This document shows positions 1 through 5,553 of a stretch of DNA of 13,609 nt, one piece after another. The notes under the pieces were generated by a model, which did no database searches, had not been told where the DNA came from, and saw only the letters and a program-made list of their open reading frames with translations. The DNA comes from Nitriliruptoraceae bacterium (GTDB lineage: Bacteria; Actinomycetota; Nitriliruptoria; Nitriliruptorales; Nitriliruptoraceae), in contig SKTN01000027.1 in the NCBI GenBank assembly GCA_007117945.1, forward strand, positions 1 through 13,609. The letters run 5' to 3'. A program made the position numbers and the translations under genes. Numbering within the stretch: the stretch's first letter is position 1; every line of letters starts with the position of its first letter.

Positions 1-4
1 GGCC

Positions 5-586
5 TCAGCCCGACGTGCGTGCCGCCACCTCGGCGAGGATGGCCTCGACCAGTTCCTCCGTGGTGGCCTCGGTGGTGTCCAGCAGCAGATCTGGCCGCAC
101 CTCCTCGCGGTGCGCCCGCAACTGGGCGACCGCCAGCCCGCGGGTCCGCGAGCCCGCCTCGCGCTCGCGGTCGTCGAGGACGTCCGGGTCACAGATCAGG
201 CCGACGTGCAGGACCTCGAGGCCCTCGGTAGCGGCGTGCAGGTCGGTGACCGTGCCGTGGTTGAACAGCGTGTGGTCCATCGCGACGTCCATCCCGGCCC
301 GGGCCCAGGTCGCCGCCACGCGGTGCATACCGGCGACCAGCTCACGCCCCAGGGGCCCCCAGGTCACCCGCGGGTGCGCGGCGTCGGCTGGTGGGGCGCT
401 CGGCAGGACCAGCTCGGCCCACCGGCGGGCGCTCGGCCCGAAGGCCGCGAGCGCCGCGTCCAGGCCGGCCTCCAGCAGCGGCCCGGAACGCACCTCGGGC
501 CACGCGCGCTGCAGGCCGTGCAGCGTCGTGGTCCGACCGACCATCGTCGGCCCGTCCAGGACCACCACCATGCCCGTGTCGCTCAC
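5..586 (-). CDS. Chloramphenicol phosphotransferase-like P-loop kinase
   Basis: This 193-residue cytoplasmic protein resembles the chloramphenicol phosphotransferase-like (CPT) family of small ATP-dependent kinases. An N-terminal strand MVVVLD leads into a P-loop, GPTMVGRT (residues 12-19). Further family-like segments are GMHRVAATWARAG, the VAMDHTLF acid region, and a late CDPDVLDDRERE stretch that fits the lid. The invariant Walker-A lysine is arginine here (codon CGG at 535-533), which is unusual. I chose the GTG at 586 because AGGAGG lies 10 nt upstream; an ATG at 571 is the alternative. The open frame continues to 649 but only through the tandem repeat upstream, so I excluded that part. 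The gene lies downstream of gpsA on the same strand with a 142-bp gap. The substrate is unknown; antibiotic phosphorylation is a family name, not a demonstrated role here. Confidence 0.75.
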   Translation of the reverse strand: MSDTGMVVVLDGPTMVGRTTTLHGLQRAWPEVRSGPLLEAGLDAALAAFGPSARRWAELVLPSAPPADAAHPRVTWGPLGRELVAGMHRVAATWARAGMDVAMDHTLFNHGTVTDLHAATEGLEVLHVGLICDPDVLDDREREAGSRTRGLAVAQLRAHREEVRPDLLLDTTEATTEELVEAILAEVAARTSG

Positions 587-611
587 CGACGCCCACCCTC
601 CTGCTGCTCGA

Positions 612-682
612 ACACCCGGAACACCTGGAACCCCCGCAACCCTTGGCACACCCGGAACACCTGGAACCCCCGCAACCCCTGG
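612..682. repeat. Two-copy 36-bp tandem repeat between gpsA and the kinase gene
   Basis: Two 35-bp copies (612-646 and 648-682) differ at one base and sit 36 bp apart. Each unit is built from degenerate 9-bp pieces such as CCCGGAACA, CCTGGAACC and CCCGCAACC, so this is a small minisatellite with a higher-order period. It fills most of the gap between the gpsA stop and the kinase start. On the plus strand it reads as Pro-Gly-Thr triplets and on the minus strand as Gly-Val-Pro triplets. I take both as by-products of the 9-bp period, because the kinase Shine-Dalgarno lies downstream of the repeat. Confidence 0.85.
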
Positions 683-728
683 CCGCGGTCGACCCCCTGG
701 CTTCCCCGGAACCTGCCATCCGACGGGT

Positions 729-1736
729 TCACAGCCCGTAGATCTCCGGCTTCGCCTCGCGCGACATCAGCAGCCCCACGAGCTCCCGCGGATCGTGCCC
801 AGCGTGGCACACCGCTACGACGCCCTGGGTGATGGGCATCTCCACCCCCGCGCGCTCCGCGAGCCCGAGGAGGGCCCGCGAGGACTTGACCCCCTCGGCG
901 ACCATGTTCATCGAGTCGATGATGTCGGCCAGCGCCTCCCCACGACCGAGCCGCTCGCCCACGGTCCGGTTGCGTGACTGCGGCGAGGTACAGGTCGCGG
1001 CGAGGTCGCCGACCCCCGCCAGCCCGCCGAAGGTGAGGGGCTGACCACCGAGCGCCACCCCGAGCCGGGTCATCTCGGCGAGGCCACGGGTCAGCACGGC
1101 GGCCTTGGTGTTGTCGCCGTAGCCCATGCCGTGCGCCATACCGGCAGCGATGGCGATGACGTTCTTGACCGCACCGGCCACCTCGACGCCGACCTTGTCC
1201 TCGTTGGTGTAGACCCGGAAGTAGGGGGCCATGACCGCGGCCTGGACACGCTCGGCACGCCACAGCTCGGGGCTGGCGGCGACGGTGGCCGCAGGTAGCC
1301 GGGCGGCGCACTCACGCGCCAGGTTCGGACCGCTGACCACCACCACGCGGTCGGGGTCGCAGTCCAGACCCTCGGCGACGATCTGGCTGCCGAACCGCAG
1401 GGTGTCGACGTCCACACCCTTGATGAGGCTGACGAGCGTCGCGTCCGCCGGGATGGCCCCACCCCAGGAGCCGAGCTGCTCCTCGATGCCCACCGAGGGC
1501 ACCGCGAGCACCACCACCTCGGCACCGTGCAGCGCCGCCTCCGGGTCGTCGGTGGCGCCGAGCCCCGCGGGCAGGTCCACCTCGGGCAGGTAGCCGGCGT
1601 TGGTGTGCTGCTCGTTGATCTCCCGCGCGACCTCGCTGCGGCGCGACCAGATCGTCACCTGCTCGCCCGCGTCCACGGCCATCGCCGCGAAGGCGGTGCC
1701 CCAGGAGCCCGAACCCATCACCGCGACCTGACCCAC
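729..1736 (-). CDS. gpsA: Glycerol-3-phosphate dehydrogenase [NAD(P)+]
   Basis: GpsA reduces dihydroxyacetone phosphate to sn-glycerol 3-phosphate, the backbone for phospholipids, in the cytoplasm. The 335 residues match the normal family length. A dinucleotide-binding GSGSWGTA lies at residues 8-15, SLIKG with Lys106, SGPNLARE at 135-142, GAVKN with the expected catalytic Lys191, GDNTKAA with Lys211, and SRNRTVG near 254-260. The start is the GTG at 1736, with GGGAGG six bases upstream. A -10-like TAGTGT at 1775-1770 would give a leader of roughly 26 nt. The gene is divergent from cofC with 75 bp between them, a neighbourhood also seen in mycobacteria. The kinase gene follows on the same strand after the tandem repeat. 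Identification is secure. Confidence 0.97.
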   Translation of the reverse strand: MGQVAVMGSGSWGTAFAAMAVDAGEQVTIWSRRSEVAREINEQHTNAGYLPEVDLPAGLGATDDPEAALHGAEVVVLAVPSVGIEEQLGSWGGAIPADATLVSLIKGVDVDTLRFGSQIVAEGLDCDPDRVVVVSGPNLARECAARLPAATVAASPELWRAERVQAAVMAPYFRVYTNEDKVGVEVAGAVKNVIAIAAGMAHGMGYGDNTKAAVLTRGLAEMTRLGVALGGQPLTFGGLAGVGDLAATCTSPQSRNRTVGERLGRGEALADIIDSMNMVAEGVKSSRALLGLAERAGVEMPITQGVVAVCHAGHDPRELVGLLMSREAKPEIYGL

Positions 1737-1769
1737 CCGATGCCTCCCACGCTCGCGAGCCGGTCGGCC

Positions 1770-1775
1770 ACACTA
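1770..1775 (-). promoter_or_regulatory. Candidate -10 box for gpsA
   Basis: TAGTGT on the minus strand matches the actinobacterial TAnnnT -10 pattern. Transcription would start near 1763, leaving about 26 nt of leader that contains the gpsA Shine-Dalgarno. I see no clear -35 box. Confidence 0.4.
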
Positions 1776-1799
1776 GCTGGGACGGGGTGGTCACCGGGC

Positions 1800-1805
1800 T
1801 AGCCT
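1800..1805 (+). promoter_or_regulatory. Candidate -10 box for leaderless cofC
   Basis: TAGCCT ends 6 bases before the cofC ATG, and no Shine-Dalgarno lies between them. With the usual 6-8 nt from the -10 box to the start site, transcription would begin at or next to the A of the ATG. This is the classic leaderless arrangement of actinobacteria. Confidence 0.5.
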
Positions 1806-1811
1806 GGCGGT

Positions 1812-2459
1812 ATGCGCGCTCCCTCGGCTCTCATCCCGTTGCGGGTCCCCGGCGTGGGCAAGACGCGACTGGGGACGGTGCTCGCGCCCGAAGAGCGCGC
1901 CGCCTTGGCGGTGGCGATGCTGCAGGACGTGGTCACGGCCGTACGTGAGGGCGGCGTCACCGAGGTCGTGGTCGCTGCCGGCGGCCATGGCGCCGCCGAG
2001 GTGGCGGACCGGCTCGGGCTGGCGGTGGTCATGGACCCGCCGGGGTGCTCGGGGCTCGATGCAGCCCTGGCCGCGGCGGGGACCCGGCTCGGGCTGGAGC
2101 GCGACCTGCTCGTGATCGCCGCGGATCTGCCGCGGGTCAGCGGCGGCGACGTGGCAGCCGTGCTCGATGGCGACGCCGAGGTGGTGGTGGCGCCGACCTC
2201 GTCGGGGGGGACGGGCGCGCTGCTGCGCCGACCTGCTGCGGTGATCCCGACGGCCTACGGACCGGGCTCGGCGCAGCGCCACCTCGACCTGGCCCGCCGG
2301 GCAGGCGCGCGGACCGCGACCATCGACCGCGACGGCCTCTTCCACGACGTGGACACCTTCACCGACCTCGCGGCGCTCCACGAGGTGGAGCTCGGTGCGG
2401 CCACGGCCGCCCTGCTCCCCCGGCTCCTCGGCCGGCAGCGGGTGGCCGCCACGGGCTGA
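1812..2459 (+). CDS. cofC: Phosphoenolpyruvate / 2-phospholactate guanylyltransferase (F420 synthesis)
   Basis: The product is a 215-residue member of the CofC/FbiD family. It transfers GMP from GTP to phosphoenolpyruvate (or 2-phospholactate) to make the activated precursor joined to Fo in coenzyme F420 synthesis. The N-terminal nucleotide-binding segment IPLRVPGVGKTRL lies at residues 8-20; family members usually have Lys where Arg11 stands. AADLPRV with Asp105 is the metal-binding region. GGTGALLRRP (132-141) replaces the usual GTNALL, YGPGSAQRHL is at 149-158, and HDVDTFTDL (178-186) is the closing signature. The gene diverges from gpsA, as Rv2983 (fbiD) does from Rv2982c in Mycobacterium tuberculosis. 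No Shine-Dalgarno precedes the ATG, so a leaderless transcript is likely. A hairpin overlaps the stop codon. No other F420 gene lies in the window. Confidence 0.92.
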   Translation: MRAPSALIPLRVPGVGKTRLGTVLAPEERAALAVAMLQDVVTAVREGGVTEVVVAAGGHGAAEVADRLGLAVVMDPPGCSGLDAALAAAGTRLGLERDLLVIAADLPRVSGGDVAAVLDGDAEVVVAPTSSGGTGALLRRPAAVIPTAYGPGSAQRHLDLARRAGARTATIDRDGLFHDVDTFTDLAALHEVELGAATAALLPRLLGRQRVAATG

Positions 2460-2478
2460 CCGGCTGACCGGCAGCCCG
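2452..2478 (+). terminator. Hairpin at the cofC stop codon, possible terminator
   Basis: CGGGCT (2452-2457) pairs with AGCCCG (2473-2478). Inside it, two CCGG tetramers can pair around a CTGA loop. The structure overlaps the cofC TGA and sits between the convergent cofC and LapA-domain genes. There is no T-tract, so it could equally be an mRNA 3'-end stabiliser. Confidence 0.4.
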
Positions 2479-2518
2479 ACGCGGACGCAGCGTGCCGCCC
2501 TGCCGCCGGCCCCGCGGC

Positions 2519-3211
2519 CTACCCCGCACCCTCCTCGCGGTGGCGTGCGGCCTTGCGGGCACGGCGGCTGCGGCTGATGTAGAGCTCCGTGAGGATCGCG
2601 ACGACGGCACCGATGACGAAAGCACCGAGCAGCAGCACGATCAAGGGCACACCGCCCACACTGCCGTCGCCGTCGGGTGCGGCCCGCACCGTGGTCTCGC
2701 CGAACACCCAGGAGAAGTCGACCCGCTGGCTGTTGGCGACGGCGAAGACCCCGAACAGCGCGGCGATCACGACGATCGTGATCCGGCCGAGCTGCTGGGT
2801 GAAGGGGGTCGGGGGATCCACATCCTCGGGAGGTGGTGCCGCTGCGTCGCCACCGGACGCCGCCCGTGATCCCGCCGAGGCCGGCGACGGTGAGGTGTCG
2901 CCACCCTGCGAGCGACGCGCACCACGGCCCGGGCGATCCGCTCCGGCGGCCTCGGAGCTCCCCCCGTCGCCCGACGACGGGCGCGAGGACCCTGCACCGC
3001 CGGCGCCGGACGCACCCGTGCCCGAAGCGGACCCGCCAGCGGCGCCGCCGGAGCCACCCGAACCGGACCCGCTCCCGGCCGCGCCGGACCCACCCGAACC
3101 GGACCCGCTCCCTCCGTCTCCCCCGGACCCGGCACCGCCGGGCGTCGCCCCGCTCCCCGGTGGCGGCGTGGGCGGCGCACGGTCCGGGTCGGGTGGCTGC
3201 TGGGCGGACAT
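2519..3211 (-). CDS. LapA-domain membrane protein with Gly/Ser-rich N-terminus
   Basis: The product is a 230-residue membrane protein whose C-terminal third matches the LapA (DUF1049) domain. Transmembrane segment 1 is about residues 143-159 and runs into the typical AVANSQRVDFSWVFG motif. Segment 2 is about 188-209 (VPLIVLLLGAFVIGAVV) and is followed by a basic tail, SRSRRARKAARH. In enterobacteria LapA helps control lipopolysaccharide synthesis; its role in actinobacteria is unknown. Residues 1-135 are low complexity: proline-rich, then Gly/Ser/Ala repeats, then a charged Ser/Ala region, probably an unstructured cytoplasmic extension. The start is the ATG at 3211 with AGGAGG about 4 nt upstream, and a palindrome overlaps that Shine-Dalgarno. 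The gene diverges from the cold-shock-like gene and converges on cofC. Confidence 0.82.
   Translation of the reverse strand: MSAQQPPDPDRAPPTPPPGSGATPGGAGSGGDGGSGSGSGGSGAAGSGSGSGGSGGAAGGSASGTGASGAGGAGSSRPSSGDGGSSEAAGADRPGRGARRSQGGDTSPSPASAGSRAASGGDAAAPPPEDVDPPTPFTQQLGRITIVVIAALFGVFAVANSQRVDFSWVFGETTVRAAPDGDGSVGGVPLIVLLLGAFVIGAVVAILTELYISRSRRARKAARHREEGAG
3054..3111. repeat. Two-copy 22-bp direct repeat, 36-bp period, inside the LapA-domain gene
   Basis: An exact 22-bp direct repeat (3054-3075 and 3090-3111) encodes the repeated GSGSGGSG block near residues 34-54. The 36-bp spacing equals 12 codons, so copies can be gained or lost without breaking the frame. Confidence 0.75.
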
Positions 3212-3213
3212 GG

Positions 3214-3227
3214 CGCCTCCTGAGGCG
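3214..3227. promoter_or_regulatory. Palindrome over the LapA-domain gene Shine-Dalgarno
   Basis: CGCCTC-CT-GAGGCG is a perfect 14-bp inverted repeat just upstream of the ATG at 3211. Read as minus-strand mRNA, it contains the AGGAGG ribosome site. It could be an operator, or a small hairpin that hides the ribosome site, although the 2-nt loop would force opening of the innermost pairs. It may also be chance in GC-rich DNA. Confidence 0.3.
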
Positions 3228-3248
3228 TGAGCGGTGACGGCACACAGC

Positions 3249-3254
3249 TATCCT
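3249..3254 (+). promoter_or_regulatory. Candidate -10 box for the cold-shock-like gene
   Basis: TATCCT fits TAnnnT. Transcription would start near 3261 and give a leader of about 27 nt that includes the GAGGAG ribosome site at 3277-3282. No clear -35 box is visible. Confidence 0.4.
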
Positions 3255-3287
3255 GCCCGACCCGTCGCCAGGTCGCGAGGAGCAACG

Positions 3288-3494
3288 ATGCCGCAGGGCA
3301 CGATCAAGACCTTCGATACCGAGCACAGCACCGGCGTCCTGCTCGACGATGGGCTCAAGGAGCACCCCTTCGACCGTGAGGCCTTCGTCGCCTCGGGTCT
3401 CCGGGAACTGCGGATCGGTCAGCGGGTGCGCTTCGAACTCCAGGGCGACGCCGACGCTCCCCGGGTCAGCCACCTCAACATCGTCAGCCTCTGA
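3288..3494 (+). CDS. Small cold-shock-domain-like protein, degenerate RNA-binding motifs
   Basis: The 68-residue product has the length and layout of a single cold-shock domain (OB fold). GTIKTFD at residues 4-10 stands where family members have GTVKWFN. A glycine-containing turn and LRIGQRVRFEL near 41-51 follow, and the last strand is SHLNIVSL. Cold-shock proteins bind single-stranded RNA or DNA through aromatic residues. Here the RNP1 position (usually KGFGFI) reads HSTGVL at 13-18, and the RNP2 position (usually VFVH) reads HPFD at 26-29. The tryptophan of WFN is also gone, so classic nucleic-acid stacking is probably weak or changed. I chose the ATG at 3288 because GAGGAG lies five bases upstream; the open frame back to 3234 has no such site. 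It diverges from the LapA-domain gene. Confidence 0.78.
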   Translation: MPQGTIKTFDTEHSTGVLLDDGLKEHPFDREAFVASGLRELRIGQRVRFELQGDADAPRVSHLNIVSL

Positions 3495-3533
3495 CCCTCG
3501 CGGGCCCGGGGCCCATCCGCCAGCGGCCTCGCC

Positions 3534-4337
3534 TCAGGCGGCGTGCTGCGGCAGTTCGTCCAGCACCGCGGCGGTACGGGCGAACAGTCCCTGGCCGTGG
3601 TCCAGCCCCTGCTCGTCCGACCACTGCCGGGTCTGCTCCAGCACCTCCCGCAGCCGCGCCACCAGCTCCGGCGCGGTCGCGGTGTGCTCGGCCAGCACCG
3701 CGCTGACGACCTTGTCGGGGTCCATCTCCACCAGCTCACGGATCAACCGGTCGGGGTCGGGCTCGTCCCGCCAGGCCAGGGCGCAGGCGGCCGTGAAGTC
3801 CGTGGACTCGAAGTCCGCATCGCTGGCGATCACCGCGAGGTGCATCAGCGCCTTGGCGGAGAGGCGGTCCTCGTCCGCGATCGCCGCGACCACCTCGGCG
3901 TACTCACCGAGTTGCTCCTCGCTGAGGATCGGCGCGTGCAACTGGAGGCGCTTGGCCCGCACGGGCACGTTCTGATGGACCTCGAGGTCGTCGGGCGTGT
4001 CACCTTCGGCCAGCCACTCCTTGAGGGGCCGCGCGGTCTCCCAGTACGACTCGGGATCGCCCTCACGCACGCTGGCACGGTTGGCCAGGGTGCGTGCCGG
4101 GTCGACGGAGTAGCTGACGTAGCCCCCACCGAGCTCCGCGACCCGTGTCCGGGCGTGCTCCAGGGACACCCATCCGCTGACCCGCTTGGCGTTGGCGTAG
4201 ACCCCGGGGGCGCCCTTGTCGAAGGCACTCGGCGGGCCGTACAACCCGGAGAGGTCCGCGCGCGTCCGCAGCCCGTCCTCCTCGATCAGCGGCAGCCGCT
4301 TCGGCAGGGTCAGGTGGTGCACGGTGACACGGGCCAC
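3534..4337 (-). CDS. Unrecognised protein, possible ADP-ribosyltransferase-like N-domain
   Basis: I do not recognise this 267-residue protein. There is no signal peptide or membrane segment. The first ~137 residues have a layout seen in some ADP-ribosyltransferase-like folds such as DarT and KptA relatives: a start strand VTVHHLTLPKRLPLIEEDGL with His7/His8, a GVYANAKRVSGWVSL strand with Tyr48, a YVSYSVDPARTL strand, and DLEVHQNVPVRAKRLQLH with Glu119 near its end. That assignment is an inference. Residues 138-267 look all-helical, acidic and rich in Leu/Ala (EEQLGEYAEVV, ALMHLAVIA, DRLIRELVEMD). The start is the GTG at 4337, with GGAGG five bases upstream; the longer open frame to 4853 overlaps the divergent gene on the other strand and is rejected. 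It diverges from the GNAT gene. Confidence 0.8.
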   Translation of the reverse strand: MARVTVHHLTLPKRLPLIEEDGLRTRADLSGLYGPPSAFDKGAPGVYANAKRVSGWVSLEHARTRVAELGGGYVSYSVDPARTLANRASVREGDPESYWETARPLKEWLAEGDTPDDLEVHQNVPVRAKRLQLHAPILSEEQLGEYAEVVAAIADEDRLSAKALMHLAVIASDADFESTDFTAACALAWRDEPDPDRLIRELVEMDPDKVVSAVLAEHTATAPELVARLREVLEQTRQWSDEQGLDHGQGLFARTAAVLDELPQHAA

Positions 4338-4392
4338 GGGTTCCTCCGGCGGGACGGTTCGCACGGCGAGCGATCGCGCGCAACGGGGCGCC

Positions 4393-4398
4393 AGGGTA
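4393..4398 (-). promoter_or_regulatory. Weak candidate -10 box for the ART-like gene
   Basis: TACCCT on the minus strand fits TAnnnT and would give a leader of about 50 nt that includes the GGAGG site. It lies only 7 bp from the divergent GNAT -10 box. Support is the hexamer only. Confidence 0.25.
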
Positions 4399-4405
4399 GT
4401 GCCCC

Positions 4406-4411
4406 TAGGCT
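4406..4411 (+). promoter_or_regulatory. Candidate -10 box for the leaderless GNAT gene
   Basis: TAGGCT ends exactly 6 bases before the GTG at 4418, and no Shine-Dalgarno intervenes. This matches the spacing in front of cofC and the same hexamer in front of serB and the aminotransferase gene. Confidence 0.5.
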
Positions 4412-4417
4412 CGCCGG

Positions 4418-5545
4418 GTGCCCCGGTTCCCCGCGCAGCCCGCCACCCCCGCCCCCGCCACACTCGCCGCGCTGGCCGGCCGGGGGCCCGCTCCTCCCGT
4501 GCCCGGCACCACCACCCGGGCCCCCACCACCGACGACCTGGAGCGGGTGGTCGCGCTGTTCGCCGCGGCGGGAAGTGGCCGGGGCAGCGACGCCCCGACG
4601 CTGCGCCGCGAGGATCTGCGGACCCGGTGGCTGCTCCTCGACACCCTCGACGACGCCGTCCTGATCGCGCCGGTCCCCGACGACGGTCCCCTCCTGGCCT
4701 ACGGCAGTGCCCCCGTGGACGTGGAGGTGGCTCCGAGCACCGGCCAGCTCGAGGCGGTCGTCCACCTCGAGGGGGAGGTCCACCCCGGCCACCGCGGGCA
4801 CGGGCTCGGCACCTTCCTCCTCGACCGGGCGGTGGCCACGGGACACGCTGCACTGACCGCCGCTGCGGATGCGGACGCGCACACCGACCCAGACCCCGAC
4901 ACCGAGGTTTCCCCCCACCAGGCCCTGGTCCGGGTGCGTACCGCGCTGGTCGACCCCACGCCGCAGGAGCACGCCTGGTTCGCGGACCGCGGCTTCACCC
5001 CGGTCCGCCACCTGCTCGAGCTCCGGCTGGACCTGCACGCCCCACCGCCGACACCGAGGTGGCCGTCGGGGGTCACGGTGCGCACCTTCCGGCCGGGGGC
5101 GGACGAGGACGTCCTGTGGCGCACCCACCAGGCGGCCGTCGCCGACGTGCCCACCCACCTGCCCATCGGCCGCGACGACTTCCTCCACGACCGTGCGCCC
5201 GGCGACGACCCGGAGCTGGTCCTGCTCGCCGAGCACGGTCACCCCGCCCCGGAGGTGGTCGCCGTCGCCGTGTGCCGGGCCGGCACCGACTTCGCCGCTG
5301 AGGAGGGGTGGGTCCGCGACCTCGGTGTCCTGCCCGCCTGGCGCCGTCGTGGGGTGGCGATGGCGCTGCTGCGCCAGGCCTTCGCCGCGTTCCGACAGCG
5401 GGGGCTGACGGGTGTCGCGCTGGAGGTCGACGACGTGACCCTCGACGGCGCGGTCGCCCTCTACCGCCGCGCCGGGATGCGGGTCACCCACCGCACCGAC
5501 GTCCTGGAGCGCACCACCCCGGTAGCCCGGCCCGGCCCCCACTGA
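4418..5545 (+). CDS. Tandem GNAT-family N-acetyltransferase
   Basis: The product is a 375-residue protein with two GNAT acetyltransferase domains. The first, about residues 31-205, has the acetyl-CoA loop VHPGHRGHGLGTFLL (121-135). The second, about 218-365, has GVLPAWRRRGVAMALL (303-318), then VALEVDD and the closing LYRRAGM. Both loops keep the R-x-x-G-x-G/A pattern, so both may bind acetyl-CoA. The tandem design resembles mycothiol synthase MshD and related actinobacterial enzymes, but nothing here fixes the substrate. The N-terminal 30 residues are Pro/Ala-rich and probably disordered. The GTG start fits a leaderless transcript. The stop lies 8 bp from the convergent serB stop, with no room for a separate terminator. 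Confidence 0.85.
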   Translation: MPRFPAQPATPAPATLAALAGRGPAPPVPGTTTRAPTTDDLERVVALFAAAGSGRGSDAPTLRREDLRTRWLLLDTLDDAVLIAPVPDDGPLLAYGSAPVDVEVAPSTGQLEAVVHLEGEVHPGHRGHGLGTFLLDRAVATGHAALTAAADADAHTDPDPDTEVSPHQALVRVRTALVDPTPQEHAWFADRGFTPVRHLLELRLDLHAPPPTPRWPSGVTVRTFRPGADEDVLWRTHQAAVADVPTHLPIGRDDFLHDRAPGDDPELVLLAEHGHPAPEVVAVAVCRAGTDFAAEEGWVRDLGVLPAWRRRGVAMALLRQAFAAFRQRGLTGVALEVDDVTLDGAVALYRRAGMRVTHRTDVLERTTPVARPGPH

Positions 5546-5553
5546 GCCCGGCG

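Noticed and set aside
587..649. Upstream extension of the kinase reading frame with Gly-Val-Pro triplets.
   Set aside because: The triplets come from the 9-bp DNA repeat; AGGAGG downstream of it supports the GTG at 586.
612..682. Possible CRISPR or attachment site.
   Set aside because: The two units are adjacent with no spacer, are made of 9-bp subunits, and no cas, integrase or tRNA gene is near.
15..977. Long plus-strand open frame (about 320 codons) with Pro-Gly-Thr repeats.
   Set aside because: It runs antisense to the kinase gene, the tandem repeat and the end of gpsA. The composition is a GC-rich shadow and no domain is visible.
1791..3473. Minus-strand open frame of about 560 codons.
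   Set aside because: It is antisense to cofC, which has clear motifs, and overlaps the LapA-domain gene out of frame. Its Arg-rich composition is typical of a shadow.
3495..3533. Possible terminator between the cold-shock-like and ART-like genes.
   Set aside because: The GGGCCC runs here can pair in several weak ways; no single stable stem stands out.
4338..4853. Upstream extension of the ART-like open frame, 172 codons.
   Set aside because: It overlaps the first GNAT domain on the other strand, is Arg/Gly/Pro-rich, and a strong GGAGG site supports the start at 4337.
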